From: Rhodoferax antarcticus ANT.BR
GTDB lineage: Bacteria > Pseudomonadota > Gammaproteobacteria > Burkholderiales > Burkholderiaceae_C
NCBI RefSeq assembly: GCF_001938565.1
Contig: NZ_MSYM01000011.1
Span: 124,001-188,000 of the forward strand
DNA length: 64,000 nt
Reading direction: 5' to 3'
Shown here piece after piece: positions 1-9,478 of the stretch (within the stretch, counting starts at the first letter, position 1; each line of letters starts with the position of its first letter). Below the pieces are notes generated by a model that worked only from the letters and a program-made list of their open reading frames with translations, made no database searches and was not told the origin of the DNA. Made by a program: the position numbers and the translations under genes.

Positions 1-363
1 TACCCCTTGGTACAGCAGGCCGCGCAGCACATCTTGCACATCCATCCAGCCGCCACTCACTTCGTGGCCGGGCAGAAAGTCGTCCTCGGCGATCTCGCTG
101 GGCAGCGGCATCTGGGCCAGCAGCGACAGATCGGCACCCTCGTTGTAAAACCTGCGCATCTGGCGGTCTAGGCTGCGCTGCCAGGCTTGGGCATCGGCTT
201 CGGTCATGCAGGCCTGGCGCTCGGCGAGCATGTCGCGGTGCGCTTCAGTGCTCAGAATTTGCTGGCGGCGCAGCAGTAACTGCCCGCCGGGGCTCCAGAT
301 ATCCACCGGCAGAGGTTTGCCCAGTTGCACCCGCTCCAGCGGCACCGGCACATATTTGGGCAT
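1..363 (-). CDS. Partial protein, N-terminal 121 residues (possible HD-GYP family)
   Basis: The gene runs off the left edge, so only its N-terminus is visible. It starts MPKYVPVPLERVQLG, and its ATG overlaps the alr stop by one base (TGATG), so it is translationally coupled to alr. The stretch LPVDIWSPGGQLLLRR resembles the short N-terminal segment that precedes HD-GYP phosphodiesterase domains in many Burkholderiales proteins. No catalytic motif lies inside the window, so the function is a guess. No transmembrane segment is seen. Confidence 0.55.
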   Translation of the reverse strand, partial: MPKYVPVPLERVQLGKPLPVDIWSPGGQLLLRRQQILSTEAHRDMLAERQACMTEADAQAWQRSLDRQMRRFYNEGADLSLLAQMPLPSEIAEDDFLPGHEVSGGWMDVQDVLRGLLYQGV

Positions 364-1499
364 CAGTCTTGCACCTGTGCCGGCACACGCCGTGCCAGTG
401 CGCACATCAGCTCGTAACCCAAGGTGCCTGCGGCGTACGCTACCTCGTCAATGCTCAGTACCGCAGCGTTGCTGGCGCGGCCCCAGAGCGTCACTTCGGT
501 GCCAAAACCAACGCTTAGGCCCGCACGGAGCAGCGGCGTGAGGTCGACGGCGAGCATGTCCATGCTGACGCGCCCGAGCGTGCGGGTGCGCTGGCCTGCC
601 ACCAGAATGGGTGTGCCGGTGGGGCAGACGCGCGGGTAGCCGTCGGCATAACCGCAGGCCACCACGCCTATCGTCATCGGCTTGTCCGCCACAAAATTTG
701 AGCCATAACCGACGCTAGCCCCCGTATCTATTGCCTGAGTAGCTATTATCTTTGATGATAACGTCATGGTCGGCAGCAGGCCCCAATCTGCGCTGGTGTG
801 CTGCGGATGGTCTGGCGAACTGCCGTACAGCAAGATACCCGGGCGGATCCAGTCAGACACCAGGCTGTCTTGCGGGTCTGAATCTGTCGCCGCATGGTCT
901 GTCATGTGGCGCAAGGTGGCGGCGCTGTTGCTTAAAGTGCGCTCGCCGGGCAAATCGCGAGTGACCTCGTTGAACACCCGCGTCTGGTGAATGATGCCGC
1001 GCGCACCGTCGGCGTCGCTGAAGTGCGTCATCAGCGAGATTTCATCCACCTGCGCCAGCGCATTGAGCCGCGCCCAGGCACTGCGAAAGCGCTCTGGCGT
1101 GAAACCCAGCCGGTTCATGCCGGAATTCAGTTTCAGGAAAACGCGGTGCGGCAGATTGGTCTTGTGCGCGGCCAGCATGTCAATCTGCTCGTCGCAATGC
1201 ACCGTGTGCCACAGGTCCAGGCGCGAGCACAGTTCCAGGTCACGCGTTTCAAACACGCCTTCCAGGAGCAGGATCGGGCCACGCCAGCCCAAAGCGCGCA
1301 CCCGCTGGGCTTCCTCCAGATCCAGCAGGGCAAAACCATCGGCGCTGCGCAAGCCCTCAAACGCCCGCTCAATGCCGTGACCATAGGCATTGGCCTTGAC
1401 CACTGCCCAGGTTTTGGCGTCAGGGGCGGCCTGGCGCGCGCGCGCCAAATTGTGCTGCAGTGCAGCAGAGTGAATGGTGGCGAGGATCGGGCGGGGCAT
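363..1499 (-). CDS. alr: Alanine racemase
   Basis: PLP-dependent alanine racemase (378 aa), converting L-alanine to D-alanine for peptidoglycan. The PLP lysine lies in VVKANAYGHG near residue 35. The C-terminal beta domain has VSMDMLAVDLTPL and the family tyrosine region GYGSNF. I start it at the ATG opening MPRPILATIH, where the family normally begins; an upstream in-frame ATG would add 15 unrelated residues. Positions 714-752 in the gene match the dispersed stem-loop repeat of this genome. The downstream partial gene overlaps its stop codon. Confidence 0.93.
   Translation of the reverse strand: MPRPILATIHSAALQHNLARARQAAPDAKTWAVVKANAYGHGIERAFEGLRSADGFALLDLEEAQRVRALGWRGPILLLEGVFETRDLELCSRLDLWHTVHCDEQIDMLAAHKTNLPHRVFLKLNSGMNRLGFTPERFRSAWARLNALAQVDEISLMTHFSDADGARGIIHQTRVFNEVTRDLPGERTLSNSAATLRHMTDHAATDSDPQDSLVSDWIRPGILLYGSSPDHPQHTSADWGLLPTMTLSSKIIATQAIDTGASVGYGSNFVADKPMTIGVVACGYADGYPRVCPTGTPILVAGQRTRTLGRVSMDMLAVDLTPLLRAGLSVGFGTEVTLWGRASNAAVLSIDEVAYAAGTLGYELMCALARRVPAQVQD
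714..752 (+). repeat. Dispersed stem-loop repeat copy inside alr (diverged)
   Basis: The segment ctagcccccgtatctattg followed by cctgagtagctattat matches the repeat family found at 5081, 6308, 56351 and elsewhere. It lies inside alr without breaking the frame. Only the outer parts (CTAGCCC and AGTAGCTATTAT) are well conserved. Confidence 0.45.
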
Positions 1500-1628
1500 G
1501 GTGTGATGCGCTTTGAGACAATAAGAATGAGCGGATTTTGACACTGCCGTGCCGTGCTATAACCCCGCCCTGTTCGGAGACAAATAACATCGATTGGAGC
1601 CTGGTTCACAGGCGTGTCTTTTTTCCTG

Positions 1629-2909
1629 ATGAAACGCGGCTTTTACACCATCATGGCAGCGCAGTTTTTTAGCTCGCTGGCAGACAACGCATTATTTGTG
1701 GCCGCCGTGCAGTTGCTGCGTTCCAATCAGTCCCCTGATTGGCAGCAGGCGGCGCTGGTGCCAATGTTTGCGCTGTTTTATGTGGTGCTGGCGCCGTATG
1801 TTGGCGCGCTGGCGGACTCCATGCCCAAGGGCCGGGTCATGCTGATCAGCAATTTCATCAAGGTGGCGGGTTGCCTGTTCATGCTGTTTGGCTCGCACCC
1901 GCTGCTCGCTTATGCGGTGGTGGGCCTGGGCGCAGCGGCCTATTCACCTGCCAAATACGGCATCCTGACCGAATTACTGCCCGCCTCGCAGTTGGTCAAG
2001 GCCAATGGCTGGATTGAGGGGCTGACCATTGGCTCGATCATTCTGGGTGTGTTGCTGGGCGGCCAACTGGTCGCACCGATCGTGGCCAACAAGATTTTGG
2101 CGGTGCAGCCCCTGGGTTACCTGGGCATCGTGACCCAAGCTGAAGCAGCGATTGCGATGCTGATTTTTGTCTACCTGCTGGCTGCCTGGTTCAACACCCG
2201 TATACCGCTCACAGGCGTGTTGATGCGCCCGTTGCCCAAAAAGATGAGCTCGTTGCTGCCCGATTTCTGGTCGTGCAACACCCGTTTGTGGCGTGACAAG
2301 CTGGGCCAGATCTCGCTGGCGGCCACCACCTTGATCTGGGGTGTAGCGGGCAATTTGCGCTTTATTGTGCTGGCCTGGGCCTCGGCGGCGCTGGGTTACG
2401 GGGTGACGCAAGCGTCGGCTTTGCAGGGTGTGGTGGCGATTGGCATGGCGGCTGGTGCGGTGCTGGCGTCGATGCGCATGCGCCTAGAAGACGGGCCACG
2501 GGTCATCACGCTGGGCATTGGCATGGGCCTGCTGATCATCATGCTGATTTTTATCACCAACGTCTGGGTGGCGGCACCGTTCTTGATTCTGCTGGGCGCT
2601 TTGGGTGGTTTTCTGGTGGTGCCGATGAATGCGCTGTTGCAGCATCGGGGCCACAACCTGATGGGCGCCGGGCGCTCGATTGCGGTGCAAAACTTCAACG
2701 AGCAGGCCTGCATTCTGGTGCTAGGTGCGTTCTACAGCCTGTCTACCGGGCTGGGTTTGCCCACCTTTGGCGCTATCACCATGTTTGGGCTGACCATTGC
2801 CGGGTTCATGTGGGTGATCAAGCGCTGGCACGCGCGCAATTGCCGCGAGCACAGCGCCGAGGTGGAGCGCTTGCTGGACATAGCCCGCAACGACAAAGCT
2901 CACGGCTAA
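1629..2909 (+). CDS. lplT: Lysophospholipid transporter LplT (MFS)
   Basis: Major facilitator superfamily protein (426 aa from this ATG) of the LplT family, which flips lysophospholipids across the inner membrane for re-acylation. LplT hallmarks: FFSSLADNALFVAA in TM1, GAAAYSPAKYGILTELLP in TM4 and LVKANGWIEG after it. About 12 hydrophobic segments are visible. The ATG at 1629 (MKRGFYTIM) is preferred; a GTG at 1614 would add five residues, and neither has a strong Shine-Dalgarno. It is divergent from alr. Its usual partner Aas is not in the window. Confidence 0.88.
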   Translation: MKRGFYTIMAAQFFSSLADNALFVAAVQLLRSNQSPDWQQAALVPMFALFYVVLAPYVGALADSMPKGRVMLISNFIKVAGCLFMLFGSHPLLAYAVVGLGAAAYSPAKYGILTELLPASQLVKANGWIEGLTIGSIILGVLLGGQLVAPIVANKILAVQPLGYLGIVTQAEAAIAMLIFVYLLAAWFNTRIPLTGVLMRPLPKKMSSLLPDFWSCNTRLWRDKLGQISLAATTLIWGVAGNLRFIVLAWASAALGYGVTQASALQGVVAIGMAAGAVLASMRMRLEDGPRVITLGIGMGLLIIMLIFITNVWVAAPFLILLGALGGFLVVPMNALLQHRGHNLMGAGRSIAVQNFNEQACILVLGAFYSLSTGLGLPTFGAITMFGLTIAGFMWVIKRWHARNCREHSAEVERLLDIARNDKAHG

Positions 2910-2949
2910 TTTCAAGGTTGATTCGCTGCGATATGTCGTTGCACCGCTT

Positions 2950-3503
2950 TGCCGTGCTAAAGCACTGTCTGCAGCGGTGCGCCTAATCTCGCAGCGAATC
3001 AACCTTGAAATTGTGTGGTTCTACAAACTGCCGTGCTAAAGCACTGTCTGCAGCGGTGCGCCTAATCTCGCAGCGAATCAACCTTGAAATTGTGTGGTTC
3101 TACAAACTGCCGTGCTAAAGCACTGTCTGCAGCGGTGCGCCTAATCTCGCAGCGAATCAACCTTGAAATTGTGTGGTTCTACAAACTGCCGTGCTAAAGC
3201 ACTGTCTGCAGCGGTGCGCCTAATCTCGCAGCGAATCAACCTTGAAATTGTGTGGTTCTACAAACTGCCGTGCTAAAGCACTGTCTGCAGCGGTGCGCCT
3301 AATCTCGCAGCGAATCAACCTTGAAATTGTGTGGTTCTACAAACTTTTTTGGAGGAGCACTGTCTGCAGCGGTGCGCCTAATCTCGCAGTAGGGGGAACC
3401 TTGAAATTGTGTGGTTCTACAAACTGCCGTGCTAAAGCACTGTCTGCAGCGGTACGCCTAATCTCGCAGCGAATAAGCCTTGAAATTGTGTGGTTCTACA
3501 AAC
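2950..3503 (+). repeat. Tandem array, about seven copies of a 79-bp unit
   Basis: Units start near 2951, 3030, 3109, 3188, 3267, 3346 and 3426, with a 79-bp period (80 at one step). Copies 1-5 are almost identical; copy 6 has a replaced start (ttttttggaggagcactg) and a changed junction (agtagggggaacc). Each unit contains a small palindrome gtgctaaagcac and a shared end caaccttgaaattgtgtgg. A short inverted copy of the unit end (ttcaaggttgattcgctgcg, 2911-2930) lies at the left border. The array fills the gap between lplT and gpx. There are no spacers, so it is not CRISPR. Confidence 0.95.
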
Positions 3504-3519
3504 ATGAGAGATTACGCCC

Positions 3520-4001
3520 ATGACTACTATTTACGACTTTGACGCGCTGTCCATCGATGGCAAACCGGTGCCTTTGAAAAATTTCGAGGGCAAAGCCATG
3601 TTGATCGTCAACACCGCCAGCGCCTGTGGCTTTACGCCGCAGTTTGCCGGGCTGGAAACGCTGCATGAAACCTATGGCGCCAAAGGGCTGGTGGTGCTGG
3701 GCTTTCCGTGCAACCAGTTTGGCGCCCAGGACTCAGGCACCAACGGCGAGATTGCCCAATTTTGCCAGCGCAACTATGGTGTGAGTTTCCCGATGATGGC
3801 CAAGATCGAGGTCAACGGCAGCGCCGCGCACCCGTTGTACCAGTGGCTCAGCGCTGAAGCGCCCGGCCTGCTGGGCAGCAAGTCGATCAAGTGGAATTTC
3901 ACCAAGTTTCTGGTGGGTAAAAACGGCGCGGTGATCAAGCGTTATGCGCCGACGGACACGCCCGCTGGCATGGCCAAAGACATCAAGGCGGCGCTGGCGC
4001 T

Positions 4002-4005
<4 letters not shown>
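3520..4005 (+). CDS. Glutathione peroxidase family protein
   Basis: Thiol peroxidase of the glutathione peroxidase/BtuE family (161 aa), reducing hydroperoxides in the cytoplasm. The peroxidatic cysteine is in NTASACGFTPQF (about residue 36). The second family signature, VVLGFPCNQFGAQ, holds the glutamine of the active site, and WNFTKFLV provides the tryptophan/asparagine. It has Cys rather than selenocysteine, as usual in bacteria. It starts 17 bp after the tandem array and overlaps the convergent aroG stop by 4 bp. Confidence 0.9.
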
Positions 4006-5060
<1,055 letters not shown>

Positions 5061-5080
5061 GATGATGTGATAAAAATAGT

Positions 5081-5121
5081 GCTCTAGCCCTTATTTTATA
5101 TGCGCTAGTAGCTATATTTAA
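5081..5121 (+). repeat. Dispersed stem-loop repeat copy upstream of aroG
   Basis: gctctagcccttatttta followed by tatgcgctagtagctatatt is a clear copy of the family. The two halves CTAGCCCTTAT and ATATGCGCTAG can pair. It lies 20 bp upstream of the aroG start, in the leader or promoter region. Confidence 0.75.
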
Positions 5122-5419
5122 TGTAGTGTGACTGCTGCCATGACAGCAAAGGGTTGGCGTTCAGTATCAGGCCTGCAAGGTCTCTTCACAAGTTTTTGCA
5201 AAACATGCGAGCACCCGGGGGAACGCATTAAGGGCTCTTTGAGATCGATGCATTCTGTGACAGAAATTGGACTGCAGCCCGTTTTCTACAAAGTTTCCCA
5301 ACTACTTTTAGCATAGCGTCCGTGTCTGCTGATTCTGCGTTCATTGGGCGCTAGCGCACAGAATACACGCGCCAAAGCGTCCACAGTCGGGCTCTGACCA
5401 CCACACTGAAGGAAGCGCT

Positions 5420-6247
5420 ATGTTGCGAAGCATGAAGGATCTCAAGGGCTACACCATTGGCGCCACCGATGGTGAAATTGGGCATGTGACCGATTTTTTC
5501 TTTGACGACCAGCGCTGGACCGTCCGCTTTTTGGTGGTGGAAACCGGCTCTTGGCTGTTGAGCCGCAAGGTGCTGATCTCGCCGTATTCGCTTTTGAAGG
5601 CCGATTGGGAACACAAGCGCCTGCCGGTGCGTATCACCCGCGATGAGGTCAAAAACAGCCCCGACATCGACACCAATCAACCGGTGTCGCGCCAGCATGA
5701 GGTGCAATACGCCGACTACTATGGGTACCCCTATTACTGGGGCGGTGACGGCCTATGGGGCACCGGCTTGTATAACCCGGGAATGGCACCACCGCCAGGA
5801 CTGGACCCCGAGACCCTGGCCGAGGTCAGGACCGAAGTGGCTGACGTCTACGCGCGCGCCGAATCCACCCTGCGGCAAAACGACGACCCGCATTTGCGCA
5901 GCTGCCAGGCGGTGCTCGGGAACCACTTGGAAGCCACTGACGGTGACATCGGCCATGTGCAAGGCATGCTGGTGGAAGAAGATAGTTGGAGCATCCGTTA
6001 TCTGGTGGCCGACACCAGCAACTGGTGGCTCGGACACCAAGTGCTGATCCCGCCGGACTGGGTCAGTGACATTCGCTGGGCCGACTCTCGCGTGAGTGTG
6101 AACCTCACCCGTGAGTTGATCCAGGACAGCCCGCGCTACGATCCCGCGACCGAGTTCACTCGCCAGCAGGAGCACGATCTGTACCGCCATTACGAACGCC
6201 CGAACTATTGGGAGCGGGAGCACAACAGCGCGCCGCACGGGTCTTAG
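5420..6247 (+). CDS. Double PRC-barrel domain protein
   Basis: Soluble 275-residue protein with two PRC-barrel-like repeats: residues about 8-75 (IGATDGEIGHVTDFFFDD, then VRFLVVETGSWLLSRKVLI) and about 165-235 (LEATDGDIGHVQGMLVEED, then IRYLVADTSNWWLGHQVLI). The linker (about 90-150) is rich in Tyr, Gly and Pro. PRC-barrels occur in RNA metabolism factors and photosynthetic reaction centre H subunits, and stand-alone double forms like this are common in soil and aquatic Proteobacteria without a defined role. An ATG at 5420 follows ggaagcgct. The 359 bp upstream (5061-5419) hold one dispersed repeat and otherwise no gene that I can support. Confidence 0.8.
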   Translation: MLRSMKDLKGYTIGATDGEIGHVTDFFFDDQRWTVRFLVVETGSWLLSRKVLISPYSLLKADWEHKRLPVRITRDEVKNSPDIDTNQPVSRQHEVQYADYYGYPYYWGGDGLWGTGLYNPGMAPPPGLDPETLAEVRTEVADVYARAESTLRQNDDPHLRSCQAVLGNHLEATDGDIGHVQGMLVEEDSWSIRYLVADTSNWWLGHQVLIPPDWVSDIRWADSRVSVNLTRELIQDSPRYDPATEFTRQQEHDLYRHYERPNYWEREHNSAPHGS

Positions 6248-6307
6248 GCGCCGTTGTATCGTGCGTTGCTCTGATTCCGGAGTGATGCAAACCTATGCAT
6301 CAAAATT

Positions 6308-6350
6308 GCCTCTAGCCCTTGTTCTATAAGCGCCAATAGCTATTCTAATA
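6308..6350 (+). repeat. Dispersed stem-loop repeat copy between the PRC-barrel gene and glcF
   Basis: gcctctagcccttgttctat followed by aagcgccaatagctatt is a well-conserved copy. It lies in the gap between two convergent genes. Confidence 0.7.
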
Positions 6351-6384
6351 GTAGCTGCTGATGCGATCAAGAGCTATGGAGGCC

Positions 6385-7641
6385 TCAGGGCCGGGGTTGC
6401 AAAGCCTCGTCTAACAGTTCGATCCAATGCCGCACTGGCGTGGTAGTCCCGCTTTGCAAATGGGTGACGCAGCCGACGTTGGCTGAGACGATTTGGTCGG
6501 GCTTCTTGCCGTCAAAAGTCTCGTTCAGATGCCCTAGCTTGCGGTCGCGCAGCTGGGTGGCGATCTTGGGGTTGAGCACACTGTAGGTGCCCGCCGAGCC
6601 GCAGCACAAGTGAGCCTCACAGCCGGTAATTTTGAGGTTAAAGCCCAGCTCCACCATGTATTTTTCTACAACGCCCGTCAATTTCTGACCGTGTTGCAGC
6701 GAGCAAGGAGGGTGCCAAGCAATCCGGCCGGCGCTGGGTTGCACTTGTTGGCGCAACTTTTCGCTGAATTCGGGCAACCATTCGCAGATGTCTTGGGTGA
6801 GTTCGCTGACACGCTTTGCTTTGACGGCGTGGGTTGGATCGTCGCGCAGCACGAAACCATAGTCTTTCACCGTTTTGCCGCAGCCCGACACGTTCATCAC
6901 AATGCCTTCAACGCCCGGTTTGCCGTCCATGCCTTCGATAGAGGGCCACCAGGCATCAATGTTGGCGCGCATCTCGGCTTTGGCGCCGTCATGGTCGTTC
7001 AGGTGGAACTTGACCGCGCCGCAGCAACCGGCCTTGGGCGCGATCACCGTCTGGATGCCAGCTGCGTCCAGCACGCGGGCGGTGGCGCTGTTGATGTTCG
7101 GGCTCATGGCAGGTTGCACGCAGCCTGCCAGCATCAGCACCTGGCGGGCATGCTGGCGCGTGGGCCAAGCGCCCGCATGTTGTTTGGCGGGCACGTTCGC
7201 TTTCAAACTCTCTGGCAGCAAAGGGCGCACGGCCTGTCCTAAAGCCATCGCCGGGCCGAACAGCGGTGAGGTCAAGCCTTCTTTCAGCACCCAGCGCAGC
7301 GCCTTGTCGCCGGCGGGGCGCGGCACCAGGTCTTCCACCATCTTGCGGCCAATGTCCAGCAAATGGCCGTATTGCACGCCGCTGGGGCAGGTGGTTTCGC
7401 AGTTGCGGCAGGTCAGGCAGCGGTCCAGGTGCAGCTGAGTTTTGCACGTGGGTGTCACGCCTTGCAGCACCTGTTTGATCAGGTAGATGCGCCCACGTGG
7501 GCCATCGAGCTCGTCGCCGAGCAGCTGGTAGGTGGGGCAGGTGGCGGTGCAAAAGCCGCAGTGCACGCAGTTGCGCACAATCGCTTCGGCGGCCATGGCG
7601 TCAGAGGTGCCCTGGTATTGGGGGGCGAGTTGGATTTGCAT
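6385..7641 (-). CDS. glcF: Glycolate oxidase iron-sulfur subunit
   Basis: GlcF (418 aa), the electron-transfer subunit of glycolate oxidase, which takes electrons from the flavin subunits to the membrane quinone pool. Two 4Fe-4S motifs are visible: CVHCGFCTATCPTYQ near residue 26 and CLTCRNCETTCPSGVQYG near residue 75. Two CCG-type domains follow in the second half (AGCCGAVKFHLN; CEAHLCCGSAGTY). It lies 18 bp downstream of glcE and is probably co-transcribed. No glcD gene is adjacent. Confidence 0.92.
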   Translation of the reverse strand: MQIQLAPQYQGTSDAMAAEAIVRNCVHCGFCTATCPTYQLLGDELDGPRGRIYLIKQVLQGVTPTCKTQLHLDRCLTCRNCETTCPSGVQYGHLLDIGRKMVEDLVPRPAGDKALRWVLKEGLTSPLFGPAMALGQAVRPLLPESLKANVPAKQHAGAWPTRQHARQVLMLAGCVQPAMSPNINSATARVLDAAGIQTVIAPKAGCCGAVKFHLNDHDGAKAEMRANIDAWWPSIEGMDGKPGVEGIVMNVSGCGKTVKDYGFVLRDDPTHAVKAKRVSELTQDICEWLPEFSEKLRQQVQPSAGRIAWHPPCSLQHGQKLTGVVEKYMVELGFNLKITGCEAHLCCGSAGTYSVLNPKIATQLRDRKLGHLNETFDGKKPDQIVSANVGCVTHLQSGTTTPVRHWIELLDEALQPRP

Positions 7642-7659
7642 GGGGCAGCGTCCGCCGGC

Positions 7660-8787
7660 TTAGAGTGACGACACCAGGCGCCCGGGGTTGAAGATGTGCG
7701 CCGGGTCAAACTCGGCTTTCAGGCGGACGTGAATCTGGTTATTAGGCTTTTCTAAAGGCTCAAAATGGCCTGTAACCCTTATGGTGCTTGCGCTAGCAGC
7801 TCTGAAAAGCGTAGTAAATCCTTCTGCCGCTTGGGTTAGGTCACGCAGCCTCTGAAGCTCCGACTCGGGTGCCCAGACCCAGCGCAGGCCGCCGTGCCAC
7901 TCCATCAGCTGCGGCCAGGGCAGGTTCAGCGCCGGGCCAGTTTGCGGCAGGCTTAGGCGCCACAGGGCCTCGTCCGGGTGATCTGCGGCGTTGAAAAACG
8001 CCAGCGTCTGGTCGCGCCAGGCGCTCCAGTCGGGCCCGGCTTGGGCGTTGTCCACGAGCTCGCCGGGCAGGTCTTGCGTCATTTTGCTGATGGCCGCGTT
8101 CACCGCCGCTGCGGCACCGCGCAGGCGCACATACAGCTGCCCTGATTCTCCCGGCGGCGCATCACCCTGCGCCCAGCGACTGGCATTGAGCGGCAAGGGT
8201 TGTGCACCCCAGGCGTTGAGCTGGTCCAGCGCTTGCCCGTGGTCAATCTCAAAGACCAGCGTGGCCTCAGCAGGCATCACCGGCATCACTTTCAGCGACA
8301 CCTCGGTGAGCACGCCCAGAATGCCCAGACTGCCCACGGTCAGGCGTGTTACGTCATAACCGGCCACATTTTTCATCACCTGGCCGCCAAAGGTCAGGTG
8401 CTCGGCGCGGCCATTGATCAGCTGCATCCCCAGCACGTAGTCACGCACACCGCCCACACTGGCGCGCGATGGGCCGCTCAAACCGGCAGCCACCATGCCG
8501 CCCACGGTGCCGCGCCCGCCGAAGCGCGGTGGCTCAAACGCTAGGCATTGGCCCTTTTCTGCTAGGGCAGCTTCCAGTTCGGCCAGCGGTGTGCCGGCGC
8601 GGGCGGTGATCACCAGTTCGGTGGGTTCATAGCTGACGATACCGCTGTGCGCGGTGGTATCGAGCACCGTGCCTTGCAGCGACCCGCCATAAAAGTCCTT
8701 GCTGCCATGGCCACGGATGCGCAGTGGCCTCTTGGCGGCGATGGCATCGCGCACGGCGTCGATCAGGGCTTGCAGGGTGTCGGTCAT
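7660..8787 (-). CDS. glcE: Glycolate oxidase FAD-binding subunit GlcE
   Basis: GlcE (375 aa), an FAD-binding subunit of glycolate oxidase. The FAD_binding_4 fold is shown by RIRGHGSKDFYGG near the N-terminus and by GRGTVGGMVAAGLSGPSRA and GYDVTRLTVGSLG. The C-terminus ends in the family pattern FDPAHIFNPGRLV. It stands first in a glcE-glcF pair. The catalytic GlcD is not upstream (a hemerythrin gene is), so GlcD must be encoded elsewhere. The C-terminal part contains a dispersed repeat copy in frame (7767-7802). Confidence 0.9.
   Translation of the reverse strand: MTDTLQALIDAVRDAIAAKRPLRIRGHGSKDFYGGSLQGTVLDTTAHSGIVSYEPTELVITARAGTPLAELEAALAEKGQCLAFEPPRFGGRGTVGGMVAAGLSGPSRASVGGVRDYVLGMQLINGRAEHLTFGGQVMKNVAGYDVTRLTVGSLGILGVLTEVSLKVMPVMPAEATLVFEIDHGQALDQLNAWGAQPLPLNASRWAQGDAPPGESGQLYVRLRGAAAAVNAAISKMTQDLPGELVDNAQAGPDWSAWRDQTLAFFNAADHPDEALWRLSLPQTGPALNLPWPQLMEWHGGLRWVWAPESELQRLRDLTQAAEGFTTLFRAASASTIRVTGHFEPLEKPNNQIHVRLKAEFDPAHIFNPGRLVSSL
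7767..7802 (+). repeat. Dispersed stem-loop repeat copy inside glcE (diverged)
   Basis: ggcctgtaacccttatggt followed by gcttgcgctagcagct matches the family core. It sits in frame in the C-terminal part of glcE. Confidence 0.5.
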
Positions 8788-8933
8788 GTCAGCGTCTTCC
8801 AGGGCTTCAGGTAACGGGCCGCCATGTTACGACCTGCACGCGCGCAACAGATTGAATTATTTGAAAGCCCTGTGTTCAAAAAATGCTGGGCCCAGCAATG
8901 CGCATAACAACGCGCCTAGACCGCCAGCTGCGC

Positions 8934-9335
8934 CTACATCACATTAGACAGATAAGTACCCAAGCGTCCGTCCGTGGTCAGGATGTGTTCGGTGAGCCAG
9001 CGCTCCAGAAACTGTACGTGTTCGTCGGTGAAGGGGTTGTCCGACTGGAGAATTTCCTGCTGCAACTCCCGGGCGCTTTGGATCAGCTCCTGGTGCTCGG
9101 CTTTGTGCTCGGCACGCTGCTGGTAACGGTGCTTGAGCATCAAGCGTTCTTCATGGCTGAAGTGCCAGACCGTGCAGTTGATCAGCTCGTCCAAAGTGGC
9201 CGCAAGGTATTCCTTGGATTCCTTTTCCCTGATGGCACGGTTGAGGATGTTGAAGATGTGGATCAGCTTTTTATGATCGTCATCAATCTCATCGATACCG
9301 ACGCTGAGTATGTTGTCCCAAACCAGATCTTTCAC
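8934..9335 (-). CDS. Bacteriohemerythrin
   Basis: Single-domain hemerythrin (133 aa), a four-helix bundle that binds O2 at a di-iron site, thought to act in oxygen sensing or storage. The iron ligands are visible: H in DEIDDDHKKL (with the DxxH pattern), HFSHEE near residue 57, HKAEHQEL near 77 and WLTEHILTTD near 115. The canonical order is kept, so a functional site is expected. It stands alone. The 146 bp between it and glcE show no further gene. Confidence 0.9.
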   Translation of the reverse strand: MKDLVWDNILSVGIDEIDDDHKKLIHIFNILNRAIREKESKEYLAATLDELINCTVWHFSHEERLMLKHRYQQRAEHKAEHQELIQSARELQQEILQSDNPFTDEHVQFLERWLTEHILTTDGRLGTYLSNVM

Positions 9336-9478
9336 AAGCTTTCTCCCCGGTTAAAGCCCAAGCCCGACATGGGCTGGGCTTGATACGCGTCCCTCAGCGT
9401 CAGAAGATAGCTCCGGGCCGAGGGCGATGGTCGCTTTGGTCAACCGCTGGCCACCACACAAAATGATTCTACGACCGG

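Noticed and set aside
2950-3503. CRISPR array
   Set aside because: The unit is 79 bp and directly adjacent to the next, with no unique spacers and no cas genes.
3242-3523. 93-codon open frame with repeated KLCGSTNCRAKALSAAVRL segments
   Set aside because: It is a translation of the tandem DNA repeat, without ribosome site; the frame results from the 79-bp period and the variant copies.
5128-5316. 62-codon frame upstream of the PRC-barrel gene
   Set aside because: No ribosome site and no recognisable features; the region more likely holds the promoter of the PRC-barrel gene.
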